NCBI GenBank assembly: GCA_041398605.1
Contig: JAWKUK010000024.1
Span: forward strand, 55,104 to 119,103
From: JAWKUK01 sp041398605
GTDB taxonomy: Bacteria; Planctomycetota; UBA1135; GCA-002686595
Length of the DNA: 64,000 nt
Direction: 5' to 3'
Positions 54,033 through 61,746 of the stretch are shown here, one piece after another. Position 1 is the stretch's first letter; each line of letters starts with the position of its first letter. The notes beneath the pieces are model-generated. The model did no database searches. It worked only from the letters and a program-made list of their open reading frames with translations, and was not told the origin of the DNA. The position numbers and the translations under genes were made by a program.

Positions 54033-54602
54033 TCAGGGATCGCTGAGCTCGAGGGCCCCGAGCGCGAGCCCCATGGCGGCCGCGGGCAGGTCCTCGACGA
54101 CCCTGAGCGGGCCGAGCGCGAGGACTCCCTCGAGGACCACCATCAACCGCGCCGCTGCGGCGCGAGGCGACGCGACCCCCGCGGCGCGCGCCAGGCCCTC
54201 GAGGCGCGCGTGCAGCGCCCGCTTCGGCGCGCGGGCGGCCTCATTCACAGGGCTGCCATGCGCGCCAAACTCGGCCGCCGCGTGGTGAAAGGGGCAGCCC
54301 AGGAAGCTGCCCTGCGCCGCGGCGGCGGCGTAGAAGCCGACGGTCGCCAGCAGCTGGGCCCGCGGGGCAGGATCCGCCTGGGCGAGGTGGGCCTCGAGCG
54401 CGGCCTCGTACCGGCCCGCGAGGCGCTCGATGCACGCGACGATCAGCGCTTCCTTCGAGGGGAAGTGCTTGTACAGGGTCATCTTTGCGACCCCCGCCGC
54501 GGCCAGGACCCGGTCGATGCCGGTCGCGTGGAACCCGTCGCGCTCGAAGAGCGCCGAGGCGGTCGCGACCAGGTGTTCGCGCTTGGATGGGTGTTCGTGC
54601 AT
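54033..54602 (-). CDS. TetR-family transcriptional regulator
   Basis: A 189-residue repressor from ATG 54602. The N-terminal helix-turn-helix is textbook: REHLVATASALFERDGFHATGIDRVLAAAGVAKMTLYKHFPSKEAL. The ligand domain contains GFYAAAAAQGSFLGCPFHHAAAEF, a block I associate with the YcdC/AcrR-like subgroup with C-terminal domain near PF16925. It is divergent from an AhpD-like gene with a palindrome between them, so it probably represses that gene and itself. Confidence 0.9.
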   Translation of the reverse strand: MHEHPSKREHLVATASALFERDGFHATGIDRVLAAAGVAKMTLYKHFPSKEALIVACIERLAGRYEAALEAHLAQADPAPRAQLLATVGFYAAAAAQGSFLGCPFHHAAAEFGAHGSPVNEAARAPKRALHARLEGLARAAGVASPRAAAARLMVVLEGVLALGPLRVVEDLPAAAMGLALGALELSDP

Positions 54603-54657
54603 GGGCTCGGGCACTGATTCTGGGGCCTGCCCCTAGGATTCGTCGAGATTGTAGGTC

Positions 54658-54671
54658 ACAGACAGGTCTGT
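54658..54671. promoter_or_regulatory. Operator palindrome between tetR-type and AhpD-like genes
   Basis: ACAGAC-AG-GTCTGT is an inverted repeat 56 bases upstream of the TetR start and about 150 upstream of the AhpD-like start. It resembles operators of the TAGACAGACCTGTCTA kind used by TetR regulators in such pairs. Confidence 0.6.
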
Positions 54672-54822
54672 CTATCGTCGCTACGGGCAGCGCGGCACGA
54701 GCCGCGACCCCGAAGGGGCCGCTGAGCAGGCACCTGGCCTGGCCCAAGGCGCTGCCCCGGACCTCCTGAACCACCTGACGCAGGCCAGAGAGCCTGCCTC
54801 CTCGAAGAAACGAGACACGACC

Positions 54823-55368
54823 ATGACCCGCATCCAGACCATCGACCAAGCCGCTGCCCCCGCCGCCTCCCAGCCCCTCCTCAGCACGGTCCAAGCGAAG
54901 CTCGGGCGCGTCCCGAACCTGATGGCGACGATGGCCCACTCCCCCGCCACGCTCGGCGGCTACCTGGGCCTCTCCCAGACGCTCGGCGAGGGCCTCTTCA
55001 GCGCGGCCGAGCGCGAGCGCATCGCCCTCGCGGTCGGCGAGGCCAACCGCTGTGACTATTGCCTCGCTGCGCACTCGGCGATCGGCAAGATGTCCGGGCT
55101 GACGCCCGACGAGATCGCCGCAGCGCGCCTCGGCTCGTCAAGCGACCCGAAGCAAGCCGCGCTCGCGTCGTTCGCGCGGGCGCTCACGCGCAGCGCCGGC
55201 AAGGTCGATGCCGCGACGTTCACGGCCTTCAAGGCCGCGGGATGGTCCGACGGGCACGCGTTGGAGGTGGTCGCGCACGTCGCGCTCAACACGTTGACGA
55301 ACTACGTGAACCACCTAGCAGGCACGGAGGTCGACTTCCCCGCCGCCGCTGCGCTCCAGACAGCGTGA
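54823..55368 (+). CDS. Carboxymuconolactone decarboxylase/AhpD-like peroxidase protein
   Basis: A 181-residue protein of the AhpD-like superfamily. The reactive motif EANRCDYCLAAHSAIGK has the CxxC plus downstream His of alkylhydroperoxidases, and SPATLGGYLGLSQTLGEGLFSAAERERIALAV is the preceding conserved helix. It probably detoxifies peroxides or reactive electrophiles. Divergent from a TetR regulator with a shared operator, a common inducible pair. Confidence 0.9.
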   Translation: MTRIQTIDQAAAPAASQPLLSTVQAKLGRVPNLMATMAHSPATLGGYLGLSQTLGEGLFSAAERERIALAVGEANRCDYCLAAHSAIGKMSGLTPDEIAAARLGSSSDPKQAALASFARALTRSAGKVDAATFTAFKAAGWSDGHALEVVAHVALNTLTNYVNHLAGTEVDFPAAAALQTA

Positions 55369-55879
55369 AGCGCGCGCAGCTCTGAGCTGCTCGTCGGGGT
55401 TGGTGACCGGAGAGACGGTCGCACGCCCACACGCGCCTGGCATCGCGGCGCATGGTCCGAGCTCCGCACCGAGCGAGACCGTTTCGCCCCGCGACGAGGC
55501 ACGCCAGACGTCCCGGAGCTCACAGCCGTTTGGGCCTCGAACCAGGCACCAGCGGTTGTGAGCTGCGGCTGTAACCGACGGAGCCAAGGGCCGCACCTCG
55601 CGTCCGTGTGCCCGGGTGGCACCGAAGGAGCGACGCGCACGCCTGCTTGACGTCTCGCGGGACCCAGCGTAGGTTTCCGCGCGGCGTCGCGGTCCGGCGC
55701 CTCACTCCCGTGGGTCGCCCGCACCGCGGCCCCGCGAGGGAGCAAAGGGGAACCAGGCTTCCTCCGGATCGAGCGTGTTCGCTGGTGTCATGGCGGTCGA
55801 ATGATCGCCTCGTCCCTCGGGCCGGAGTCGTGCAAGGGTGCGGAGTGCGCGAAGCCGGCTTGCCGAGAGCTACGAGATC
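55369..55879. other. Gene-poor 511-base gap containing a hairpin
   Basis: I see no protein gene that can be supported here; frames in it read as Arg/Pro/Ser-rich shadow sequence. A 14-bp stem-loop sits at 55517-55564, with a T-arm-like stretch (GGTTCGAGGCC on the minus strand) inside the loop. The start of the next gene may need part of the right end as a leader. Confidence 0.5.
55517..55564 (+). ncRNA. Isolated 14-bp hairpin, possible structured RNA
   Basis: AGCTCACAGCCGTT pairs with AGCGGTTGTGAGCT over 14 positions, two as G-T wobbles that work only in plus-strand RNA, around a 20-base loop. No T-run follows. It could be a fragment of a structured RNA, or chance. Confidence 0.25.
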
Positions 55880-57196
55880 ATGACCGACCACAAAAGCTTC
55901 AAGCGCCGTGTGCGAGAGCGCATGGCGAAGACCGGCGAGTCGTATACGACCGCGCGCCGACAACTGTTGCCCGCGGGTGCGCTCGACGCGGGGCCGCGCG
56001 AGGACTTCCCGGGGCTGCTGCCGGGGTGCGAGCACTTCGGCGGCGTGCACGGCGACACGGCCGTGTTGTGCAACGCCTTCGAGCAAGCGGGGATCGTGTC
56101 GCCGCACGACGGCCGTCCGTTCAGCGAGGCGATGCTCTTCGGACTGTGCGGCGGCGTCGGCTTCATGTACTTCGTCTTCGAGTACAAGGGCCACCCCCCG
56201 ATCCTCTCCTTCGTGCCGCGGCACTGGTCGCTGTGCGACGAGTTCTCCGAGGGCGCGTTCGAGCGCAGCGGCGTGCGCGTGACGCGCAAGACGTCGGGTG
56301 CACCGGGTCCGGCGGCGAAGGCGCTCGACGAGGCGCTGAAGCGCGGCCGCACGGCGATCTGCACCGTCGACCCCGTCCGGCTGCCGTGGCTCGCGCTGCC
56401 GTCGATGTGGGCAGGCGGCAGCGCGCAGCTCGTCGGCGTGTGCGGCGTCGACGGTGACACGGCGCTGATCGACGATCGTTGCCGGCGTCCCTCGCGGCTG
56501 CCGCTTGACCAGCTCGCCCTAGCGCGTGCGTCGTACAAGAAGGCGAAGCAGCGCCTCGTGACGATCGACGGCAGCGACCCAGCGTACGACCTGGCGCAGG
56601 GCATCCGGGCTGCGCTGGCCGAAACGTTGCGCGTCTTCGAAGAAGGCAAGGTCAAGGGCTTCGAGAGCAACTTCGGCTTCGCCGGACTCGCCAAATGGGC
56701 CCGCATGCTGACCGACGCGAAGGACAAGAAGGCCTGGCGCAAGGTCTTCACCACGAAGGAGCACGTGAACTTCGCGCTGCGCCGAGTCTACGAGTGCATC
56801 GCCTTCGAGACCACGCCGCCCGCCGGCGGACGTCCGCTCTACGCCGACTTCCTCGACGAAGCGGCGGACGTCACCGGCGACGAGACATTGCGCGAGGCGT
56901 CGGTCCTCGTGCGTCGTTCGGCCGTGCTATGGGACGAGATCGCCGAGCTCGCGCTGCCCGACGACGACCCGGTGCGTGCGCGCAGCAAGCAGATCGTCGA
57001 GTCGATCGGCGACGCCCTGCGCGAGGACGGCTCGCGCGCCGCCGAGGTGATCGCCGCGCTGCGCGCCGAGCTGCCCGAATTGAGCAAGCAAGCGACGCTC
57101 GAGCCGGCCGACGCGCACGCCGTGTTCGACGCGATGGCCGAGCGTGTCGAGGCGATCCTGGCGCTCGAGCGAGAGGCGTTTGGCATGCTCGCGTGA
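55880..57196 (+). CDS. BtrH N-terminal domain/DUF4872-like protein
   Basis: A 438-residue protein from ATG 55880 (MTDHKSFKRRVRERMAKTGE). After a 30-residue basic leader resembling RNA- or DNA-contacting N-termini, FPGLLPGCEHFGGVHGDTAVLCNAFEQAGI and GRPFSEAMLFGLCGGVGFMYF match the BtrH_N pattern, whose founding member transfers an acyl side chain from a carrier protein in butirosin synthesis. The remaining ~270 residues look like DUF4872. No antibiotic cluster or carrier protein is adjacent, so an acyltransferase or papain-like peptidase role is only a guess. It is the last gene before the mobile element. Confidence 0.7.
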   Translation: MTDHKSFKRRVRERMAKTGESYTTARRQLLPAGALDAGPREDFPGLLPGCEHFGGVHGDTAVLCNAFEQAGIVSPHDGRPFSEAMLFGLCGGVGFMYFVFEYKGHPPILSFVPRHWSLCDEFSEGAFERSGVRVTRKTSGAPGPAAKALDEALKRGRTAICTVDPVRLPWLALPSMWAGGSAQLVGVCGVDGDTALIDDRCRRPSRLPLDQLALARASYKKAKQRLVTIDGSDPAYDLAQGIRAALAETLRVFEEGKVKGFESNFGFAGLAKWARMLTDAKDKKAWRKVFTTKEHVNFALRRVYECIAFETTPPAGGRPLYADFLDEAADVTGDETLREASVLVRRSAVLWDEIAELALPDDDPVRARSKQIVESIGDALREDGSRAAEVIAALRAELPELSKQATLEPADAHAVFDAMAERVEAILALEREAFGMLA

Positions 57197-57304
57197 GATG
57201 AGCCATCGGACGCGCGGCCCTCGGCCACACGTCCGACGGCTCGCGCCGTGCGTGCAACCTACGGCGTAGTCGCGTGCAGTCCGTTGCTCGCGGGTAAGCG
57301 TCCT

Positions 57305-57380
57305 TCGAGCCCCACGTCGGGGCCGCGCGACGCGACCTGCTTCCCGCGAGTCAGTTCGCGAGCCGGCGGATGAGGTCCTG
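57305..57380 (+). repeat. Left arm of 76-bp inverted repeat (intron-free copy)
   Basis: Matches the reverse complement of 58188-58263 at 74 of 76 positions. It includes the last codons of the transposase (QDLIRRLAN) and its stop. Together with 57294-57304 it shows the uninterrupted sequence into which the intron went on the other side. Confidence 0.93.
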
Positions 57381-58199
57381 CCGCTTCGCATCGAGCTCGT
57401 CGGCGAAGTGCAGCTTCCAGGCAGCGGGTAGCAACTTCTCGTAGTCGCGCTCGTGGTCAATGCGCACGAGCACGTCGCGCAACCACGCCTGGGGATCGAC
57501 GCCTGCGGCCATCGCTGTCCGCAGCAGGCTCATCAAGATCACGCCCGTCTCGCCGCCGTTCTCCGTCATGTAGAACAGCCAGTTCTTGCGGCCCACCGCG
57601 ACGCCGCGCAGTGACCGCTCTGCGGCATTGTTGTCGATCTCGAGGCGACCATCCGTGGTGTAGATCGTCAACGCCTCCCATTGCCGGAAGGCGTATCCGA
57701 TCGCCTTCGCCAACGGACTCTTCGGTAACACCTTCGTCTCCAGCTCAGCGAGGCGGGCACGGATGTGCTGCAGGAGTGGGACCGCCCGCTCCTGCCTCAG
57801 GGCCTTCCTGTCATCATCGCTGAGCTTTCGCTCCCCAGCCTCGTCTTCGATCGCGTACAGCTCGCGTATTCGGTGAACGATCTCCTCCGAGTACTCGGGG
57901 TCCGAACTCTCGGCCTCTACGAACTTCCGTCGCGCATGCGCCCAGCACGCGACCTCGAAGACGTCGCCCTGTACGAACACATCGTCGTAGCCGGGAAACG
58001 CGTCTGCATGGATGTAACCCTTGAAGCCCCGCAGCCACTCGCGTGGCGCCTTGGCCTGGCGGCTGTCCGTGAACTCGTAGCAGTGGTTGCCCTCGCGATC
58101 GAGGTAGATCCACACGCGACCCTGCTTGCTGCCGGACTCGCGATCGCCGGGCTGCGCGATCGTCACCGGCGTGTCGTCCGTAAAGATCAGGACCTCATC
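57351..58199 (-). pseudogene. IS66 transposase (TnpC), C-terminal remnant
   Basis: The frame encodes the catalytic half of an IS66 transposase. It starts inside the inverted repeat with DEVLIFTDDTPV, whose Asp corresponds to the first acidic residue of the DDE core, and goes on with GRVWIYLDREGNHCYEF, GYIHADAFPGYDDVF, CWAHARRKFVEAE, EIDNNAAERSLRGVAVGRKNWLF and HFADELDAKRQDLIRRLAN. The N-terminal leucine-zipper and zinc-binding parts are absent, replaced by an inverted copy of the gene's own 3' end. It cannot make a working transposase alone. Confidence 0.9.
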
Positions 58200-58263
58200 C
58201 GCCGGCTCGCGAACTGACTCGCGGGAAGCAGGTCGCGTTGCGCGGCCCCGACGTGGGGTTCGA
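58188..58263 (-). repeat. Right arm of 76-bp inverted repeat, directly abutting the intron
   Basis: Inverted copy of 57305-57380. Its outer edge coincides exactly with the 3' splice boundary of the group II intron at 58264. Confidence 0.93.
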
Positions 58264-58303
58264 GTAGAGTAGGGACGGGCCCTCGTGGCCCGCCCCCCTC
58301 CTC

Positions 58304-58336
<33 letters not shown>

Positions 58337-58347
58337 TCCGACCATCT

Positions 58348-59751
58348 TCAGCGGCGGGCTGTCGACGGGCGCAGGCGACTCAGCGTGCACACTCCGAGGG
58401 TCTCTCGGATGAGGCTGTACCAGCTCGTGCCGTGCGGAGGGCGGACTCCCCGCTGCGAGCGACGTTTGAGGTGACGGACCATGCGGTCGTAGACGAAGCT
58501 GTCTGCTTTGCCGAAGATTCGGCCCCTATGGAACGCCCCGAAGTACTGCGCCCAGCCGCGTAGGTAGCGGTTGAGCCCTTTGCACAGGACGTCAAAGGGA
58601 ACCGCACCGCGGTTGCGGGCAGTCATTTCGCCGATGCGATCTCGAAAGCGTTGCTGGCTCTTGGGCGAGGGCTTCACTGCGAGCCACGGCCGTCCTCCGG
58701 GGAATCGACTCCGCTCCCATTGGAGTCGGTAACCGAGGAAGTCCACGGGGTCGCCGTTGGGCACGACGCGCACGATGCTGGTCTTGGTCGCATTGATCGT
58801 GAGACCCATGCGCCTTTCGATCAGGTCGCTCACCCATGCCGTCAAGCGCGGCGTCACGCGGTACGCGAAGATCTGGAAGTCATCGGCATACCGCACGATC
58901 CGGGCCTTGGCCCACGTTCCGGGTCCGCTGGGCGCCATGAAGAGCTTGTCGAGCCAGTGCAAGTAAGCGTTGGCCAGAAGCGGCGAGATGACGCCGCCCT
59001 GTGGGGTGCCCGCGCTGGGCTTGTGCAACTTGCCCGCTTCGCTCCCCTTGGTCTCCTGCACCGGAGTCCGCAGCCACATCCGGATGAGACTGAGGACGCT
59101 GCGGTCGGTGACCCGCATCTCCAGGACCTTCATCAGCTTGTCGTGCGGAATGGTGTCGAAGTACCCCTTCAAGTCCGCGTCGTAGACTTCCCTTCGCCCC
59201 GACAGCAGATTGGCCTGCGCGAGCGCGAGCGCGTGGTGCGCGCTCCGCCCCGGTCGGAAGCCGAACGAGGTGTCCATGAAGTCGGCCTCGAAGATCGGTT
59301 CGAGGATCAGGACCGCGGCCATCTGCGCGACCCGATCTCGCACCGTTGGGATGCCCAGCGGCCTCTCGCCGCCATTCGCTTTCGGGATCATCACCCGTTT
59401 CACCGCTCGGGGCCGGTAGGTCTTCGTCCGCAGTTCCTCGTGGAGGGAATCCACGAGGGCCGCAGGACCACCCGCTTGGTTGTTGATGTCCGAGATCCGG
59501 ACACCGTCCACACCAGGAGCGCCGCCGTTACGGGCGACCCTGTTCCAAGCGGCCTCGAGCACGTCGCGCCGGTAGATCCGGTCATACAGCGCGTAGAACC
59601 GGAACTTCGGCTCCGTCTTCGCCTTCCGGTATAGCGCCCGTCGAAGCTCCGAGACCTTCGCGGCGCATCCCCAGTCGTTGAGTAACGGCGTGGTAGCTGC
59701 TCCGGTGTCCGTAGTGGGGCGCGGGGCGCCCAAGCGGTGCTCTTTGCTCAT
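58348..59751 (-). CDS. ltrA: Group II intron reverse transcriptase/maturase
   Basis: A 467-residue protein from ATG 59751 (an upstream in-frame start at 59802 is less likely). The reverse transcriptase blocks are complete: GAPGVDGVRI, YRPRAVKRVMIPKANGGERPLGIPTVRDRV, FGFRPGRSAHHAL, DADLKGYFDTIPH, GTPQGGVISPLLANAYLH and the catalytic RYADDFQIF. The maturase domain (GLNRYLRGWAQYFGAFHRG) follows. No HNH endonuclease domain is seen at the C-terminus, so insertion probably relies on exposed single strands or replication forks. The stop lies 12 bases before domain V. Confidence 0.95.
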   Translation of the reverse strand: MSKEHRLGAPRPTTDTGAATTPLLNDWGCAAKVSELRRALYRKAKTEPKFRFYALYDRIYRRDVLEAAWNRVARNGGAPGVDGVRISDINNQAGGPAALVDSLHEELRTKTYRPRAVKRVMIPKANGGERPLGIPTVRDRVAQMAAVLILEPIFEADFMDTSFGFRPGRSAHHALALAQANLLSGRREVYDADLKGYFDTIPHDKLMKVLEMRVTDRSVLSLIRMWLRTPVQETKGSEAGKLHKPSAGTPQGGVISPLLANAYLHWLDKLFMAPSGPGTWAKARIVRYADDFQIFAYRVTPRLTAWVSDLIERRMGLTINATKTSIVRVVPNGDPVDFLGYRLQWERSRFPGGRPWLAVKPSPKSQQRFRDRIGEMTARNRGAVPFDVLCKGLNRYLRGWAQYFGAFHRGRIFGKADSFVYDRMVRHLKRRSQRGVRPPHGTSWYSLIRETLGVCTLSRLRPSTARR

Positions 59752-60273
59752 CAGGGGGCTTGATGCAGGCAGATCAAGCGGGGGCGGGCCCCTTCGCTCC
59801 ACCGGAGTTACCCGGTTTCGACGCTACTATGGACCCATCCGAATCCCTGCTGACCAGTCGGACGGTTATGCATTCCCGCCCGGCCTGGAGTCACGAACCC
59901 GGCCAGCAGGGCCTCCCAGGTTCCGACGCCTTCCTTCGCCACCCGCCGTCCGACTTGACCCCGGAGAGCTGGACAGGTGCACGTTCCGACGTCTTCCCTG
60001 CCCATGCTGGCTTCGACCTGTCCTAGAGGTTGGCCGCTCCCAGGTTGTAAATAACGAGGCTTCTATCGGTTCGCTCGCGCTACGGCTGACGGCATCGCTC
60101 GCCGAGGCTTCGCACGGCCCCTTGCAGGACCGCACGCTCGGGTCACTACGTGTCTCGTCGGAGGTTCACACGGTCAGCTCCTTTCATCTGACTGGAAGGC
60201 GCCAGCTTCCCTGGCGCACAGGACGGTTACGCAAGCGCTACCTCGACGCGGTCCAGGTGATAGGAATCGAGCC

Positions 60274-60963
60274 TCACCCGGAAAGCCGCTCCATGAGCGC
60301 GCGCACTGCGGCGGCGCGAGCGATCGCCACGCGTCTATCGAAGTACCCCTCGAGCCCTTCGCAGAACAGTGTGTCCTCGACAAGGAGGCGCAGGCCCCGC
60401 GCCACTGCGCCCCGCAAGGAGCTGTCTGCACAGGCGAGCTCGGACTCGATCTCGGGGCGTCCATCGAGCACCAGCACCACGTCTTCCGCGTCGTGGCTGG
60501 TGACGGGGTCGTGCGCACCTCGCGATTCGAAGGCTGCGAGCTTGGTCGCCAGGAAATGCGGCCCGTCGACATGTCGAATCCGTGCCCCGCTGGGGAGGGT
60601 CGCGGTTCGTGCAGTGGTGAATGCACTTGCGTACCACGGGTTCGTGAACCCCATGAACTCACCGACGGGCATGATGTCGACACATAGTCGATCATGCCAC
60701 CATCGACAGATGGGTTGATCCACGCCTTGGCGCTGCTCGAAGCCCAGCGCGCGGAGACGTTTCTCGAACAAGTGGAACTCGCTGTAGGTGACGAGATCGA
60801 CCACGAGGTCGACGTCGATGGTCGGGCGTATTGGCGCAGCGCCTGAGTCCGTCACGAGCAGTCCCGTCGCACAGCCCCCGACCAGCACGAGCTCAGCGAG
60901 CATGTCTCCGAGCTTCGTCGCCGCCTCCTCGAGGCGGTCGAGATTGGGATCAGCGTCTGTCAT
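60274..60963 (-). CDS. Nucleotidyltransferase (AbiEii/MenT-like), candidate toxin
   Basis: A 229-residue protein from ATG 60963, overlapping the upstream HTH gene by 14 bases. The nucleotidyltransferase motif is LVLVGGCATGLLV followed by RPTIDVDLVVDL (GG...DxD), then RLCVDIMPVGEFMGF and LATKLAAFESRGAHDPVTSHDAEDVV, the Lys/Asp helix seen in AbiEii and MenA-type toxins. Those toxins add nucleotides to tRNA or other targets and stop growth. The gene order (regulator, then enzyme, overlapping) fits a toxin-antitoxin or abortive-infection pair. The group II intron starts 54 bases downstream on the same strand. Confidence 0.8.
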   Translation of the reverse strand: MTDADPNLDRLEEAATKLGDMLAELVLVGGCATGLLVTDSGAAPIRPTIDVDLVVDLVTYSEFHLFEKRLRALGFEQRQGVDQPICRWWHDRLCVDIMPVGEFMGFTNPWYASAFTTARTATLPSGARIRHVDGPHFLATKLAAFESRGAHDPVTSHDAEDVVLVLDGRPEIESELACADSSLRGAVARGLRLLVEDTLFCEGLEGYFDRRVAIARAAAVRALMERLSG

Positions 60964-61492
60964 CAAGTTGGACCCGCCGCCGCAGCTCTTGAATCGCCCG
61001 CGCGCGTTCGCGGGTCCGCCCGATGCGTACCGCGTCGACGAGGGCGAGGAGCTCGTAGAGTTCGCGCGAGGCCCTGGCGGCGTCCGGGACCGTCGGATAC
61101 AGCGGCTCGACTGCCGCCCCCCTTGTCGATCCGGAGGCGTCTGGCCAGACGACGAAGTCTTCCCTCGCGACGGCGAACTCCGCGGCAAGTGGGGACGCGG
61201 AGTGAGCCGTCGGCGTCCCACGTGTCCGTTCCCCGGGGTGGGCGTAGAACGCGTAGCGCACTCCGTGCTCGATGAACTCGAGCAGCGCGCCTGGGACGGG
61301 GCGAGGTTTGGTGCGACGCCCGTCCCCCCCCGCGAGCAGACCTGCCTCCCCTGCCCGTCGGGCCGCGGCGTTGGCCTCGGAGTCAGACAGGTAGAGCGAA
61401 TCCGCGAGCTGCGCGTAGGTCCAAGCGGCCCCCATGTAACGCGGGAGCGTGAGCGAGAGACCGACGACGAGGTCCTGGGGCTTCAGGGTCAC
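60950..61492 (-). CDS. HTH-containing partner protein, candidate antitoxin/autorepressor
   Basis: A 180-residue protein with GTG start at 61492 (MTLKPQDLVVGLSLTL). Residues ~20-55 look like a winged helix: AAWTYAQLADSLYLSDSEANAAARRAGEAGLL. The next part, ALLEFIEHGVRYAFYAHPGERTRGTPTAHSASPL, is unlike the AbiEi antitoxin as I know it. The C-terminal ~60 residues are helical (ASRELYELLALVDAVRIGRTRERARAIQELRRRV). It directly precedes and overlaps the nucleotidyltransferase gene, and a perfect palindrome lies eight bases before its start, so it probably represses its own operon and may neutralise the enzyme. Confidence 0.72.
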   Translation of the reverse strand: MTLKPQDLVVGLSLTLPRYMGAAWTYAQLADSLYLSDSEANAAARRAGEAGLLAGGDGRRTKPRPVPGALLEFIEHGVRYAFYAHPGERTRGTPTAHSASPLAAEFAVAREDFVVWPDASGSTRGAAVEPLYPTVPDAARASRELYELLALVDAVRIGRTRERARAIQELRRRVQLDDRR

Positions 61493-61499
61493 GCCTATA

Positions 61500-61517
61500 C
61501 GCTATTCGCGAATAGCG
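61500..61517. promoter_or_regulatory. 18-bp perfect palindrome, likely operator
   Basis: CGCTATTCG-CGAATAGCG is perfectly self-complementary and ends eight bases before the GTG of the HTH gene. It is AT-richer than its surroundings and is the expected place for binding by the HTH protein. Confidence 0.75.
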
Positions 61518-61746
61518 AATCGCACAAGAGGGAGAACCGGGATTGCCGGAACCTAGCGAGGAGCGGCACCGGCGAGCCGCACGACACGGAGTAGACGGAC
61601 GAGCTCCTTCCGGGAGTTCACCCTGTCGCCGCTACACGCGTATGTGATCCCGAACCTCGACGTCCACCGGCTCGCGTTGCTATGGAGCGCGCGCGACCGA
61701 GGTGACTTCGGTGTCGCCCGCCTGTAGCCTCACGACGAGCATGGTC

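Noticed and set aside
57765..58217. Plus-strand frame ending in QDLIRRLAN
   Set aside because: The familiar ending comes from the inverted copy of the transposase 3' end; the rest is antisense to the remnant.
61570..61725. Short plus-strand stretch reading LSPLHAYVIPNLDVHRLALLWSAR-like sequence
   Set aside because: It looks faintly protein-like but has no start, only ~45 codons and no family I can name; too weak to annotate.
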